NCBI RefSeq assembly: GCF_002102255.1 | Contig: NZ_LQPH01000148.1 | Coordinates: 1-64,000 of the forward strand | Length of the DNA stretch: 64,000 bases | Source of the DNA: Mycobacterium nebraskense | Lineage (GTDB): Bacteria; Actinomycetota; Actinomycetes; Mycobacteriales; Mycobacteriaceae | Direction: 5' to 3' | Shown here: piece after piece, positions 51,184-58,552 of the stretch | Numbering within the stretch: the stretch's first letter is position 1 | Layout: each line of letters begins with the position of its first letter | The notes under the pieces: model-generated | Told to the model about the DNA's origin: nothing | What the model saw: only the letters and a program-made list of their open reading frames with translations | Database searches by the model: none | Position numbers and translations under genes: made by a program

Positions 51184-52325
51184 CGGCCGAAAAGCCCACG
51201 CGCCAAACGACATTGGATGACCTGCCGCTGCGCGACGACCTGCGCGGAAAAACGCCCTACGGCGCACCGCAATTGGCGGTCCCGGTGCGGCTGAACACCA
51301 ACGAGAACCCGCACCCGCCCAGCCGGGCGCTGGTGGACGACGTCGTCCGGTCGGTGGCCGAGGCGGCCGCCGACCTGCATCGCTATCCCGATCGGGACGC
51401 GGTGGACCTGCGCCGCGATCTGGCCGGTTACCTCACCACGCAGACCGGCGTGCCGCTCGGGCTGGAAAACGTCTGGGCGGCAAACGGATCCAACGAGATC
51501 CTGCAACAGCTGCTGCAGGCATTCGGCGGGCCCGGGCGCACCGCGATCGGCTTCGTCCCGTCCTACTCGATGCACCCGATCATCTCCGACGCCACCCGCA
51601 CGGAATGGCTGGAGGGTGTCCGCGGCGACGACTTCAGCCTGGACGTCGATACGGCCGTCGCGGCCGTCACCGACCGCCGGCCCGACGTGGTCTTCATCGC
51701 CAGCCCCAACAACCCGTCCGGGCAGAGCGTTTCGCTACCGGATTTGCGGCGGTTGCTCGACGCCGTACCGGGCATCCTGATCGTCGACGAGGCCTACGGC
51801 GAGTTCTCCTCCGAGCCCAGCGCCGTGGGGCTGGTGCGGGAATATCCGACCAAGCTCATCGTCACCCGCACCATGAGCAAAGCGTTCGCTTTCGCCGGCG
51901 GGCGGCTCGGCTACCTGATCGCCACGCCCGCGGTCATCGACGCGATGCTGCTGGTCCGGCTGCCGTACCACCTCTCGTCGGTCACCCAGGCCGCGGCCCG
52001 GGCCGCGCTGCGGCACGCCGACGACACGCTGGGCAGCGTCGCCACCCTGATCGCCGAACGCGAACGTATCACAACGGCATTGACCCGCATGGGTTTTCGG
52101 GCGATCCCCAGCGACGCGAACTTCGTGCTGTTCGGGCAATTCGCCGACGCCCCGGCCACGTGGCAGCGCTACCTGGACGCCGGCATCCTGATCCGCGACG
52201 TCGGGATTCCCGGCTACCTGCGCGCCACCACCGGGCTGGCCGAAGAGAACGACGCGTTCCTGCGGGCCAGCACCCAGATCGCCGCCACCGAACTGGCCCC
52301 AGCCACCCCAGTAGGAGCCCCGTGA
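51180..52325 (+). CDS. hisC: Histidinol-phosphate aminotransferase
   Basis: This 381-residue fold-type I PLP enzyme converts imidazole-acetol phosphate and glutamate to histidinol phosphate. IRLNTNENPHPPS-type residues start the core, VFIASPNNPSGQSV and ILIVDEAYGEF hold the PLP asparagine and aspartate, and Lys234 in TRTMSKAFAFAGGRLGY binds the cofactor. Length fits M. tuberculosis hisC1 (Rv1600, 380). The start overlaps hisD and the stop overlaps hisB, each by four bases. Confidence 0.96.
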   Translation: MTAEKPTRQTTLDDLPLRDDLRGKTPYGAPQLAVPVRLNTNENPHPPSRALVDDVVRSVAEAAADLHRYPDRDAVDLRRDLAGYLTTQTGVPLGLENVWAANGSNEILQQLLQAFGGPGRTAIGFVPSYSMHPIISDATRTEWLEGVRGDDFSLDVDTAVAAVTDRRPDVVFIASPNNPSGQSVSLPDLRRLLDAVPGILIVDEAYGEFSSEPSAVGLVREYPTKLIVTRTMSKAFAFAGGRLGYLIATPAVIDAMLLVRLPYHLSSVTQAAARAALRHADDTLGSVATLIAERERITTALTRMGFRAIPSDANFVLFGQFADAPATWQRYLDAGILIRDVGIPGYLRATTGLAEENDAFLRASTQIAATELAPATPVGAP

Positions 52326-52942
52326 CCACTATTGCGACTCGGCGCGCGCGCATCGAACGCCGCACCAAGGAATCCGACATCGTCATCGAGCTGGACCTCG
52401 ACGGCACCGGCCAGGTCCACGTCGACACCGGCGTGCCGTTCTACGACCACATGTTGACGGCACTGGGCAGCCACGCCAGCTTCGACCTGACCGTCCGGAC
52501 CAAGGGCGACGTCGAGATCGAGGGGCACCACACCATCGAGGACACCGCGATCGCACTGGGCCAGGCGCTGGGGCAGGCGCTCGGCGACAAGAAGGGCATC
52601 CGGCGGTTCGGTGATGCCTTCATCCCGATGGACGAGACGCTGGCCCACGCCATCGTCGACGTGTCCGGCCGGCCCTATTGCGTGCACACCGGCGAGCCGG
52701 ATCACCTGCGGCACACCACCATTGCCGGCAGCTCGGTGCCGTACCACACCGTCATCAACCGGCATGTCTTCGAGTCGCTCGCCATGAACGCCCGCATCGC
52801 GCTGCACGTGCGCGTCCTGTACGGGCGCGACCCGCACCACATCACCGAAGCGCAATACAAGGCGGTGGCCCGCGCGTTGCGCCAGGCCGTCGAGCCCGAC
52901 CCCCGGGTGTCCGACGTGCCGTCCACCAAAGGTGTTCTGTGA
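52322..52942 (+). CDS. hisB: Imidazoleglycerol-phosphate dehydratase
   Basis: The 206-residue monofunctional manganese enzyme dehydrates imidazoleglycerol phosphate. Metal-binding motifs are FYDHMLTALGSHASFD, GHHTIEDTAIALGQAL and YGRDPHHITEAQYKA. It lacks the histidinol-phosphatase domain found in enteric HisB, so a separate phosphatase is needed, which bears on the impA gene three genes further on. GTG 52322 overlaps the hisC stop. Length fits M. tuberculosis hisB (Rv1601, 210). Confidence 0.96.
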   Translation: MTTIATRRARIERRTKESDIVIELDLDGTGQVHVDTGVPFYDHMLTALGSHASFDLTVRTKGDVEIEGHHTIEDTAIALGQALGQALGDKKGIRRFGDAFIPMDETLAHAIVDVSGRPYCVHTGEPDHLRHTTIAGSSVPYHTVINRHVFESLAMNARIALHVRVLYGRDPHHITEAQYKAVARALRQAVEPDPRVSDVPSTKGVL

Positions 52943-53559
52943 CACCACCATCCGTCGTCGTCCTGGATTACGGCTCCGGCAATCTTCGGTCGGCCCAGCG
53001 CGCGCTGCAGCGGGCGGGCGCGTCGGTCGAGGTGACCGCCGATGCCGATGCTGCGGCCGCCGCCGACGGGCTGGTGGTGCCCGGTGTCGGCGCCTTCGAG
53101 GCCTGCATGACGGGCCTGCGAAAAGTCGGGGGAGACCGCATGATCGCCGATCGGGTCGCCGCCGGGCGCCCCGTACTGGGGGTCTGCGTCGGCATGCAGA
53201 TCTTGTTCGCCAGCGGTGTGGAATTCGGCGTGCAGACAACGGGCTGCGGCCAGTGGCCGGGAGAAGTCACCCGGCTGGATGCCCCCGTCATTCCGCACAT
53301 GGGCTGGAACGTGGTCGACGCCGGCGCCGGCACCACCCTGTTCAAGGGGCTGGACGCCGACACCCGGTTTTACTTCGTGCACTCCTACGCCGCGCAGCGC
53401 TGGGAGGGTTCGCCGGAGGCCGTGCTCACCTGGGCTACCCACGGGGTGCCGTTTCTGGCCGCCGTCGAGCAAGGACCGCTGTCGGCCACCCAGTTTCACC
53501 CGGAAAAGAGTGGCGATGCCGGTGCGGCCGTGCTGCGCAACTGGATTGAGGCACTGTGA
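52939..53559 (+). CDS. hisH: Imidazole glycerol phosphate synthase, glutaminase subunit
   Basis: The 206-residue class I glutamine amidotransferase supplies ammonia to HisF. The oxyanion and nucleophile region is PVLGVCVGMQILFASG with catalytic Cys near residue 83, and the His-Glu pair is in TQFHPEKSGDAG near 187-189. Length equals M. tuberculosis hisH (Rv1602). GTG 52939 overlaps the hisB stop. Its partner HisF is encoded downstream after hisA and impA. Confidence 0.96.
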   Translation: MTPPSVVVLDYGSGNLRSAQRALQRAGASVEVTADADAAAAADGLVVPGVGAFEACMTGLRKVGGDRMIADRVAAGRPVLGVCVGMQILFASGVEFGVQTTGCGQWPGEVTRLDAPVIPHMGWNVVDAGAGTTLFKGLDADTRFYFVHSYAAQRWEGSPEAVLTWATHGVPFLAAVEQGPLSATQFHPEKSGDAGAAVLRNWIEAL

Positions 53560-53579
53560 CGAACGGCTCGGGAGGGAAT

Positions 53580-54311
53580 GTGTTGATCTTGTTGCCCGCG
53601 GTCGACGTCGTCGACGGCCGCGCCGTGCGGCTGGTCCAGGGCAAGGCGGGCAGCGAAACCGAGTACGGCTCGGCGCTGGACGCGGCGCTGGGCTGGCAGC
53701 GCGATGGCGCGGAATGGATCCACCTGGTCGACCTGGACGCGGCATTCGGGCGCGGCTCCAATCGTGAACTGCTCGCCGAGGTGGTCGGCAAGCTCGATGT
53801 GCAGGTGGAGCTGTCCGGCGGCATCCGCGACGACGACTCCCTGGCCGCGGCGCTGGCCACCGGCTGTGCCCGGGTCAACCTGGGCACGGCGGCCCTGGAG
53901 AACCCGCAGTGGTGTGCGCGCGCGATCAGCGAGCACGGCGATAAGGTCGCGGTGGGCCTGGACGTCCAGATCGTCGACGGGCAGCACCGGCTGCGCGGGC
54001 GCGGCTGGGAAACCGACGGCGGCGAGCTGTGGGAAGTGCTGGAACGCCTTGACGGCGAAGGGTGTTCGCGCTTCGTCGTCACCGACGTCACCAAGGACGG
54101 CACGCTGGGCGGCCCCAACCTCGACCTGCTGGCCGCCGTCGCCGACCGCACCGAGACCCCGGTGATCGCCTCCGGCGGCGTGTCGAGCCTGGACGACATA
54201 CGCGCGATCGCCACCCTCACCGACCGCGGGGTCGAGGGTGCCATCGTGGGCAAAGCCCTCTACGCCGGGCGGTTCACCCTGCCGCAGGCGCTGGCCGCGG
54301 TTGCGGAGTAG
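53580..54311 (+). CDS. hisA: Phosphoribosyl isomerase (ProFAR isomerase; PriA type)
   Basis: The barrel protein of 243 residues isomerises ProFAR to PRFAR. LLPAVDVVDGRAVRLVQGK holds the first catalytic Asp, and FVVTDVTKDGTLGGPN the second. Mycobacteria lack a separate trpF, and this enzyme (PriA) also isomerises phosphoribosylanthranilate for tryptophan; no trpF is present among the trp genes here, which agrees. GTG 53580 follows GGGAGGG and fits family length; GTG 53556, overlapping the hisH stop as elsewhere in the operon, is the alternative. Confidence 0.95.
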   Translation: MLILLPAVDVVDGRAVRLVQGKAGSETEYGSALDAALGWQRDGAEWIHLVDLDAAFGRGSNRELLAEVVGKLDVQVELSGGIRDDDSLAAALATGCARVNLGTAALENPQWCARAISEHGDKVAVGLDVQIVDGQHRLRGRGWETDGGELWEVLERLDGEGCSRFVVTDVTKDGTLGGPNLDLLAAVADRTETPVIASGGVSSLDDIRAIATLTDRGVEGAIVGKALYAGRFTLPQALAAVAE

Positions 54312-54319
54312 GGCCTGCG

Positions 54320-55120
54320 ATGGACCTGGACGAGTTGGTGAAGAAGGCGTCGGCGATCCTCGACGACGCCACCGAGCCGTTCCTCACCGGCCACCGCGCC
54401 GATTCGGCGGTCCAGAAGAAGGGCAACGACTTCGCCACCGACGTGGACCTCGCGATCGAGCGGCAGGTGGTCGACGCGCTGACCGAGGCCACCGGAATCG
54501 GCGTGCACGGCGAGGAATTCGGCGGCACCGACGTCGACTCCGAATGGGTGTGGGTGCTGGACCCCGTCGACGGCACGTTCAACTACGCGGCCGGATCGCC
54601 GATGGCGGGGATTTTGCTGGGCCTGCTGCACCACGGCGACCCGGTAGCCGGGCTGACCTGGCTGCCCTTCGTCGACCAGCGCTACACCGCGGTGGTGGAG
54701 GGTCCGTTGATGAAAAATGGTGTCGCGCAACCGCCGCTGGCTCCCGTCGACCTGGCAGATGCCCTCATCGGCGCCGGCTCGTTCAGCGCGGATGCGCGCG
54801 GCCGGTTTCCGGGGCGCTACCGGATCGCGGTGCTGGAGAACCTGAGCCGGGTCTCCTCGAGGTTGCGCATGCACGGTTCCACCGGACTCGACCTCGCCTA
54901 CGTCGCCGACGGGGTCCTCGGTGGCTCAATCAGTTTCGGTGGCCACGTGTGGGACCACGCGGCCGGCGTCGCGCTGGTGCGGGCGGCGGGCGGTGTCGTC
55001 ACCGACGTCCACGGTGAACCGTGGACCCCCGCGTCGGATTCCGCGCTGGCCGCGGGGCCGCGCGCACACGCCGAAATACTCGAGATCCTGCGCAGCACGG
55101 GCCGACCGGAGGACTACTGA
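54320..55120 (+). CDS. impA: Inositol-monophosphatase-family phosphatase (Rv1604-like)
   Basis: This 266-residue metal-dependent phosphatase has the family motifs GVHGEEFGGTD (residues 57-67), WVWVLDPVDGTFNYAAGSPMAG (near 75-96) and GGHVWDHAAGVALVRAAGG (near 207-225), which bind two or three magnesium ions. M. tuberculosis impA (Rv1604, 270) sits at the same place and is annotated as inositol monophosphatase. Because it lies inside the histidine operon, between hisA and hisF, and HisB is monofunctional, histidinol-phosphate phosphatase activity is worth considering; a HisN of the same family is known elsewhere in actinobacteria. It starts eight bases after hisA. Confidence 0.9.
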   Translation: MDLDELVKKASAILDDATEPFLTGHRADSAVQKKGNDFATDVDLAIERQVVDALTEATGIGVHGEEFGGTDVDSEWVWVLDPVDGTFNYAAGSPMAGILLGLLHHGDPVAGLTWLPFVDQRYTAVVEGPLMKNGVAQPPLAPVDLADALIGAGSFSADARGRFPGRYRIAVLENLSRVSSRLRMHGSTGLDLAYVADGVLGGSISFGGHVWDHAAGVALVRAAGGVVTDVHGEPWTPASDSALAAGPRAHAEILEILRSTGRPEDY

Positions 55121-55121
55121 G

Positions 55122-55907
55122 ATGTCTTCCGGTAACGGCCTTGCGGTACGGGTCATTCCATGCCTGGACGTCGACGCCGGGCGGGTGGTCAAGGGGGTCA
55201 ACTTCGAAAACCTGCGTGATGCGGGCGATCCCGTCGAGCTCGCCGCCGCCTACGACGCCGAGGGCGCCGACGAGCTCACCTTCCTCGACGTCACCGCCTC
55301 GTCTTCGGGACGGGCCACCATGCTGGACGTGGTGCGCCGCACGGCCGAACAGGTTTTCATTCCGCTGACCGTCGGCGGCGGGATTCGCACGGTGGCCGAC
55401 GTCGACGTCTTGCTGCGCGCGGGCGCCGACAAGGTTGCGATCAACACCGCCGCGATCGACCGGCCCGACCTGCTCGAAGAAATGGCAACGCAGTTCGGCT
55501 CGCAATGCATCGTGCTGTCGGTCGACGCCCGCACGGTGCCCCCGGAGTCGGTGCCGACGCCATCGGGTTGGGAGGTCACCACCCACGGCGGACGCCGCGG
55601 CACCGGGATCGACGCTGTCGAATGGGCTTCCCGCGGAGCCGATCTGGGCGTGGGGGAGATCCTGCTGAACTCGATGGACGCCGATGGCACCAAGGCCGGT
55701 TTCGACTTGCCGATGCTGCGGGCGGTGCGCTCGGCGGTCACGGTGCCGGTGATCGCCAGCGGCGGCGCCGGCGCGGCCGAACACTTCGCGCCCGCGGTCG
55801 CCGCCGGCGCCGATGCGGTGTTGGCGGCCAGCGTCTTTCACTTCCGGGAGCTGACCATCGCCCAGGTGAAGGCGGCCATGGCCGCAGAAGGGATCACCGT
55901 GCGATGA
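55122..55907 (+). CDS. hisF: Imidazole glycerol phosphate synthase, cyclase subunit
   Basis: The 261-residue barrel subunit uses HisH-derived ammonia to form imidazoleglycerol phosphate and AICAR from PRFAR. VIPCLDVDAGRVVKGVNF carries the first catalytic Asp, and VGEILLNSMDADGTKAGFD the second; TVGGGIRTV and IASGGAG bind phosphate. Length fits M. tuberculosis hisF (Rv1605, 267). ATG 55122 lies one base after the impA stop and the stop overlaps hisI. Confidence 0.96.
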   Translation: MSSGNGLAVRVIPCLDVDAGRVVKGVNFENLRDAGDPVELAAAYDAEGADELTFLDVTASSSGRATMLDVVRRTAEQVFIPLTVGGGIRTVADVDVLLRAGADKVAINTAAIDRPDLLEEMATQFGSQCIVLSVDARTVPPESVPTPSGWEVTTHGGRRGTGIDAVEWASRGADLGVGEILLNSMDADGTKAGFDLPMLRAVRSAVTVPVIASGGAGAAEHFAPAVAAGADAVLAASVFHFRELTIAQVKAAMAAEGITVR

Positions 55908-56251
55908 CGCTGGACCCGCAGATCGCCGCGCGTCTGAAACGCAACGCCGACGGCCTGTTCACGGCCGTCGTGCAGGAGCGCGGCACCGGCGACGTGCTGA
56001 TGGTTGCCTGGATGGACGATGCGGCGCTGTCCCGCACGCTGGAAACCCGTGAGGCGACGTATTTTTCGCGCTCCCGCGGCCAGCAGTGGGTCAAGGGCGG
56101 GACGTCCGGCAACACCCAATACGTGCACTCGGTGCGGCTGGACTGCGACGGCGATGCCGTGCTATTGACGGTCGACCAGGTGGGCGGCGCCTGCCACACC
56201 GGCGACCACAGCTGCTTCGACGCCGACGTGTTGCTGCAACCCGAGACTTAG
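55904..56251 (+). CDS. hisI: Phosphoribosyl-AMP cyclohydrolase
   Basis: The 115-residue zinc enzyme opens the purine ring of phosphoribosyl-AMP in the third step of histidine synthesis. YFSRSRGQQWVKGGTSGNTQYV and DCDGDAVLLTVDQVGGACHTGDHSCF carry the conserved Cys, Asp and His residues of the zinc and magnesium sites. It is monofunctional, without the HisE domain. Length equals M. tuberculosis hisI (Rv1606). It is the last gene of the operon and is followed by the convergent Wbl gene. Confidence 0.96.
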   Translation: MTLDPQIAARLKRNADGLFTAVVQERGTGDVLMVAWMDDAALSRTLETREATYFSRSRGQQWVKGGTSGNTQYVHSVRLDCDGDAVLLTVDQVGGACHTGDHSCFDADVLLQPET

Positions 56252-56284
56252 GTTTGATCCGGCCCGGGCGGCCGCCCCGCGCTA

Positions 56285-56641
56285 CTAGATCGCGGCGCGA
56301 CGCTGACGCTGGGCGGCGGCCAAGAAGTCGACCCAGGACACCACGTCGGAGTGCTCCCTGAGCAGGACCCGTCGCTGGCGTTCCGTCATCCCGCCCCAGA
56401 CACCCCACTCGACCCGGTTGTCGAGCGCATCGGCGCCGCACTCCAGCAGAACCGGGCAGTGCCGGCAGATTGCTGCGGCTCTTCTCTGGGCAGCGCCGCG
56501 AACGAACAATTCGTCTGGATCGCCGGTACGGCAGAGTGCTTTGGCAACCCAGTCAGCGCGATCCTCGGCCTTCGCACTGCGCAGATGGTTGTGGATTGGA
56601 CTATTGGTGCCACTTTCTGCGGTGGTCCGGGTAGCTAACAC
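56285..56641 (-). CDS. WhiB-family Fe-S regulator, WhiB4-like
   Basis: This 118-residue protein has the four Wbl cysteines Cys37, Cys59, Cys62 and Cys68 for a 4Fe-4S cluster and the GVWGG turn (VEWGVWGGMTERQRR). DPDELFVRGAAQRRAAAICRHCPVLLECGADALDN is very close to what I recall of mycobacterial WhiB4, a redox-responsive regulator. I do not recall a wbl gene between hisI and chaA in M. tuberculosis, so this is either a paralogue or a moved copy. GTG 56641 follows AAAGGGGG. It is divergent from chaA across 263 bases that must hold both promoters. Confidence 0.88.
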   Translation of the reverse strand: MLATRTTAESGTNSPIHNHLRSAKAEDRADWVAKALCRTGDPDELFVRGAAQRRAAAICRHCPVLLECGADALDNRVEWGVWGGMTERQRRVLLREHSDVVSWVDFLAAAQRQRRAAI

Positions 56642-56904
56642 CGCTTCCCCCTTTGCTCCGGCCGCGCTGACAGCTCAGCGTTCGGATATGTCCGTTTTGA
56701 CTTCCCTCCGGCCGAGCCCGTGTAAACCTGAGGCGAATGTTGCGACGGTATGAAACGCCGTCGGACAAACGTAGAGGCTTTCGTCGCAAGCGTCCGAGGA
56801 CTTTCGGCTCAGGAACGGTGCAGCATCGCCGTCGCACCGACCGGGAAATCGGGACCGAGGTCCGAAGTCGCCGGATCGGGCGCCGTCGATGAGAATGGCG
56901 GTCG

Positions 56905-57999
56905 ATGTTGAGACGGGTGTCGTGGACCGCGGTGGTGCCGCTGCTTGCCGTCGGCGTGCTGGTGGTGATCTGGGGCGAGAAGCTGGGACCGGCGCTGGTC
57001 GTGCTGGCGGCGGTATTTCTCATCGGCGCCGTGCTTGCCGCGGTGCATCACGCGGAGGTGGTCGCGGCCCGGGTCGGTGAGCCGTTCGGGTCGCTGGTGC
57101 TCGCGGCCGCGGTGACGGTGATCGAGGTGGCCCTCATCGTCTCGCTCATGGCGTCGGGGGGCAACGAGGCCGCGACCCTGGCCAGGGACACCGTTTTCGC
57201 CGCGGCGATGATCACCACCAACGGCATCGCGGGGTTGTCGCTGCTGCTCGGCTCCCGGCGCTACGGCGTCACGTTGTTCAACGCCGAGGGCAGCGGCGCC
57301 GCACTGGCCACGGTCACCACGCTGGCGACGATGAGCCTCGTGCTGCCCGCGTTCACCACCAGCCAAGTGGGCAGGGAGTTCTCCCCGGCGCAGCTGACGT
57401 TCGCGGCGGTCGCGTCATTGCTGGTCTACCTGGTCTTCGTCTTCACGCAGACGGTGCGCCACCGCGACTTCTTCCTGCCGGTCGCGCAGAAAGGTCAGAA
57501 GAAGCGGCTGTTCGAGGACGAAAGCCATGCCGAGCCGCCGAGCCGCGGCGCGGCGCTGGGCAGCCTGGGGCTGCTGCTGGTCGCCCTCCTCGCGGTGGTG
57601 GGGCTGGCCGAGGAGGAATCGCCGGCCGTCGAGAGCGCGGTGACCGCGGCCGGGTTCCCGCAGTCCTTCGTCGGCGTGGTGATCGCCGCCCTGGTGCTGC
57701 TGCCGGAGACCCTGGCGGCCGCGCGCGCGGCGCGCCAGGGCCGCATCCAGACCAGCCTGAACCTGGCGTACGGCTCGGCGATGGCCAGCATCGGGCTCAC
57801 CATCCCGGTGATCGCGCTGGCGTCCATCTGGCTCAAGGGGCCGCTGGTGCTCGGCCTGGGCCCCATTCAGCTGGTGCTGCTGGCGCTGACCGTCGTGATC
57901 AGCATGTTGACGGTCGTTCCCGGTCGCGCTACCCGGCTGCAGGGCGAGCTGCATCTGGTGCTGCTCGCCGCGTACGTGTTCCTGGCGATCAGCCCCTGA
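56905..57999 (+). CDS. chaA: ChaA-type calcium/proton antiporter
   Basis: The 364-residue protein has about eleven helices in two halves, as in the Ca2+:cation antiporter superfamily. The two alpha-repeat segments are EPFGSLVLAAAVTVIEVALIVSLM, with the acidic residue of the ion path, and VIAALVLLPETLAAARAARQGRIQTSLNLAYGSAMASIGLTIPV. Between them is a charged cytoplasmic loop (KGQKKRLFEDESHAEPPSRG). It would export Ca2+ or Na+ in exchange for protons at the plasma membrane. Length matches M. tuberculosis chaA (Rv1607, 360). Confidence 0.92.
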   Translation: MLRRVSWTAVVPLLAVGVLVVIWGEKLGPALVVLAAVFLIGAVLAAVHHAEVVAARVGEPFGSLVLAAAVTVIEVALIVSLMASGGNEAATLARDTVFAAAMITTNGIAGLSLLLGSRRYGVTLFNAEGSGAALATVTTLATMSLVLPAFTTSQVGREFSPAQLTFAAVASLLVYLVFVFTQTVRHRDFFLPVAQKGQKKRLFEDESHAEPPSRGAALGSLGLLLVALLAVVGLAEEESPAVESAVTAAGFPQSFVGVVIAALVLLPETLAAARAARQGRIQTSLNLAYGSAMASIGLTIPVIALASIWLKGPLVLGLGPIQLVLLALTVVISMLTVVPGRATRLQGELHLVLLAAYVFLAISP

Positions 58000-58002
58000 C
58001 GC

Positions 58003-58458
58003 TCAGCGGGCGCGCAGCGTCTCCAACGCCTTGTCGGCGTGGGTGTTCATGTTGAACTCGCTGGAAATGACGTTCAGCACCGTGCGATCGGTGTCGATGA
58101 CGAAGGTGGTGCGCTTGACCGGCATCAGCTTGCCCAGCAGGCCGCGCTTGACGCCGAACTGCGCGGCGACGGTGCCTTCGGTGTCCGACAGCAGCGGATA
58201 GTCGAACTTCTGCATGTCGGCGAACTTGGCCTGCTTGTGCACGGGATCGGCGCTGATGCCGACCCGGTTGGCCCCCACGGCGGCGAATTCCGCGGCCAGG
58301 TCCCGGAAGTGGCAGGCCTCCTTGGTGCACCCCGGCGTCATCGCGGCGGGGTAGAAGAACAGCACCACGGGTCCGCCGGAGAGCAGGTCGCTGAGCTTGC
58401 GTGGCGTCCCCGCCTGATCGGGAAGTTCGAAGTCCGCGACGGTGTCACCTGGTTTCAT
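58003..58458 (-). CDS. bcpB: Peroxiredoxin, bacterioferritin-comigratory-protein type
   Basis: This 151-residue thiol peroxidase reduces hydroperoxides. The peroxidatic cysteine is Cys44 in YPAAMTPGCTKEACHFRD; Cys49, five residues later, is the resolving cysteine typical of this helix-located PrxQ arrangement. Length and position fit M. tuberculosis bcpB (Rv1608c, 154). It converges with chaA, ending three bases from it, and is divergent from trpE. Its start codon abuts one arm of the inverted repeat in that interval. Confidence 0.94.
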   Translation of the reverse strand: MKPGDTVADFELPDQAGTPRKLSDLLSGGPVVLFFYPAAMTPGCTKEACHFRDLAAEFAAVGANRVGISADPVHKQAKFADMQKFDYPLLSDTEGTVAAQFGVKRGLLGKLMPVKRTTFVIDTDRTVLNVISSEFNMNTHADKALETLRAR

Positions 58459-58522
58459 GTCGCGAGCGTAACGCCACTGCGAATCTCGAGGCGCAAAAGC
58501 GCAGCCACGTCACGCTCGCGAC
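58459..58522. repeat. 15-bp inverted repeat between bcpB and trpE
   Basis: The arms 58459-58473 (GTCGCGAGCGTAACG) and 58508-58522 (CGTCACGCTCGCGAC) are complementary at 14 of 15 positions across 34 bases. Sequence next to both arms resembles the tandem units at 2181-2240 (CGAGCGT-N-ACGCCA). It may be an operator or a dispersed element, since it touches the bcpB start and lies 30 bases from trpE. Confidence 0.65.
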
Positions 58523-58552
58523 CCCCGGTAACCCATCTGGGAGGATGGTTCG

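Noticed and set aside
56642..56904. A specific operator in the wbl-chaA interval (CGACGG/CCGTCG, 56750-56775)
   Set aside because: The six-base arms are too short to stand out in GC-rich DNA and are not repeated nearby.
58459..58552. A trp attenuator or leader peptide before trpE
   Set aside because: The 94-base gap contains no short frame with tandem tryptophan codons and no alternative hairpin pair; the one inverted repeat there matches a dispersed element.
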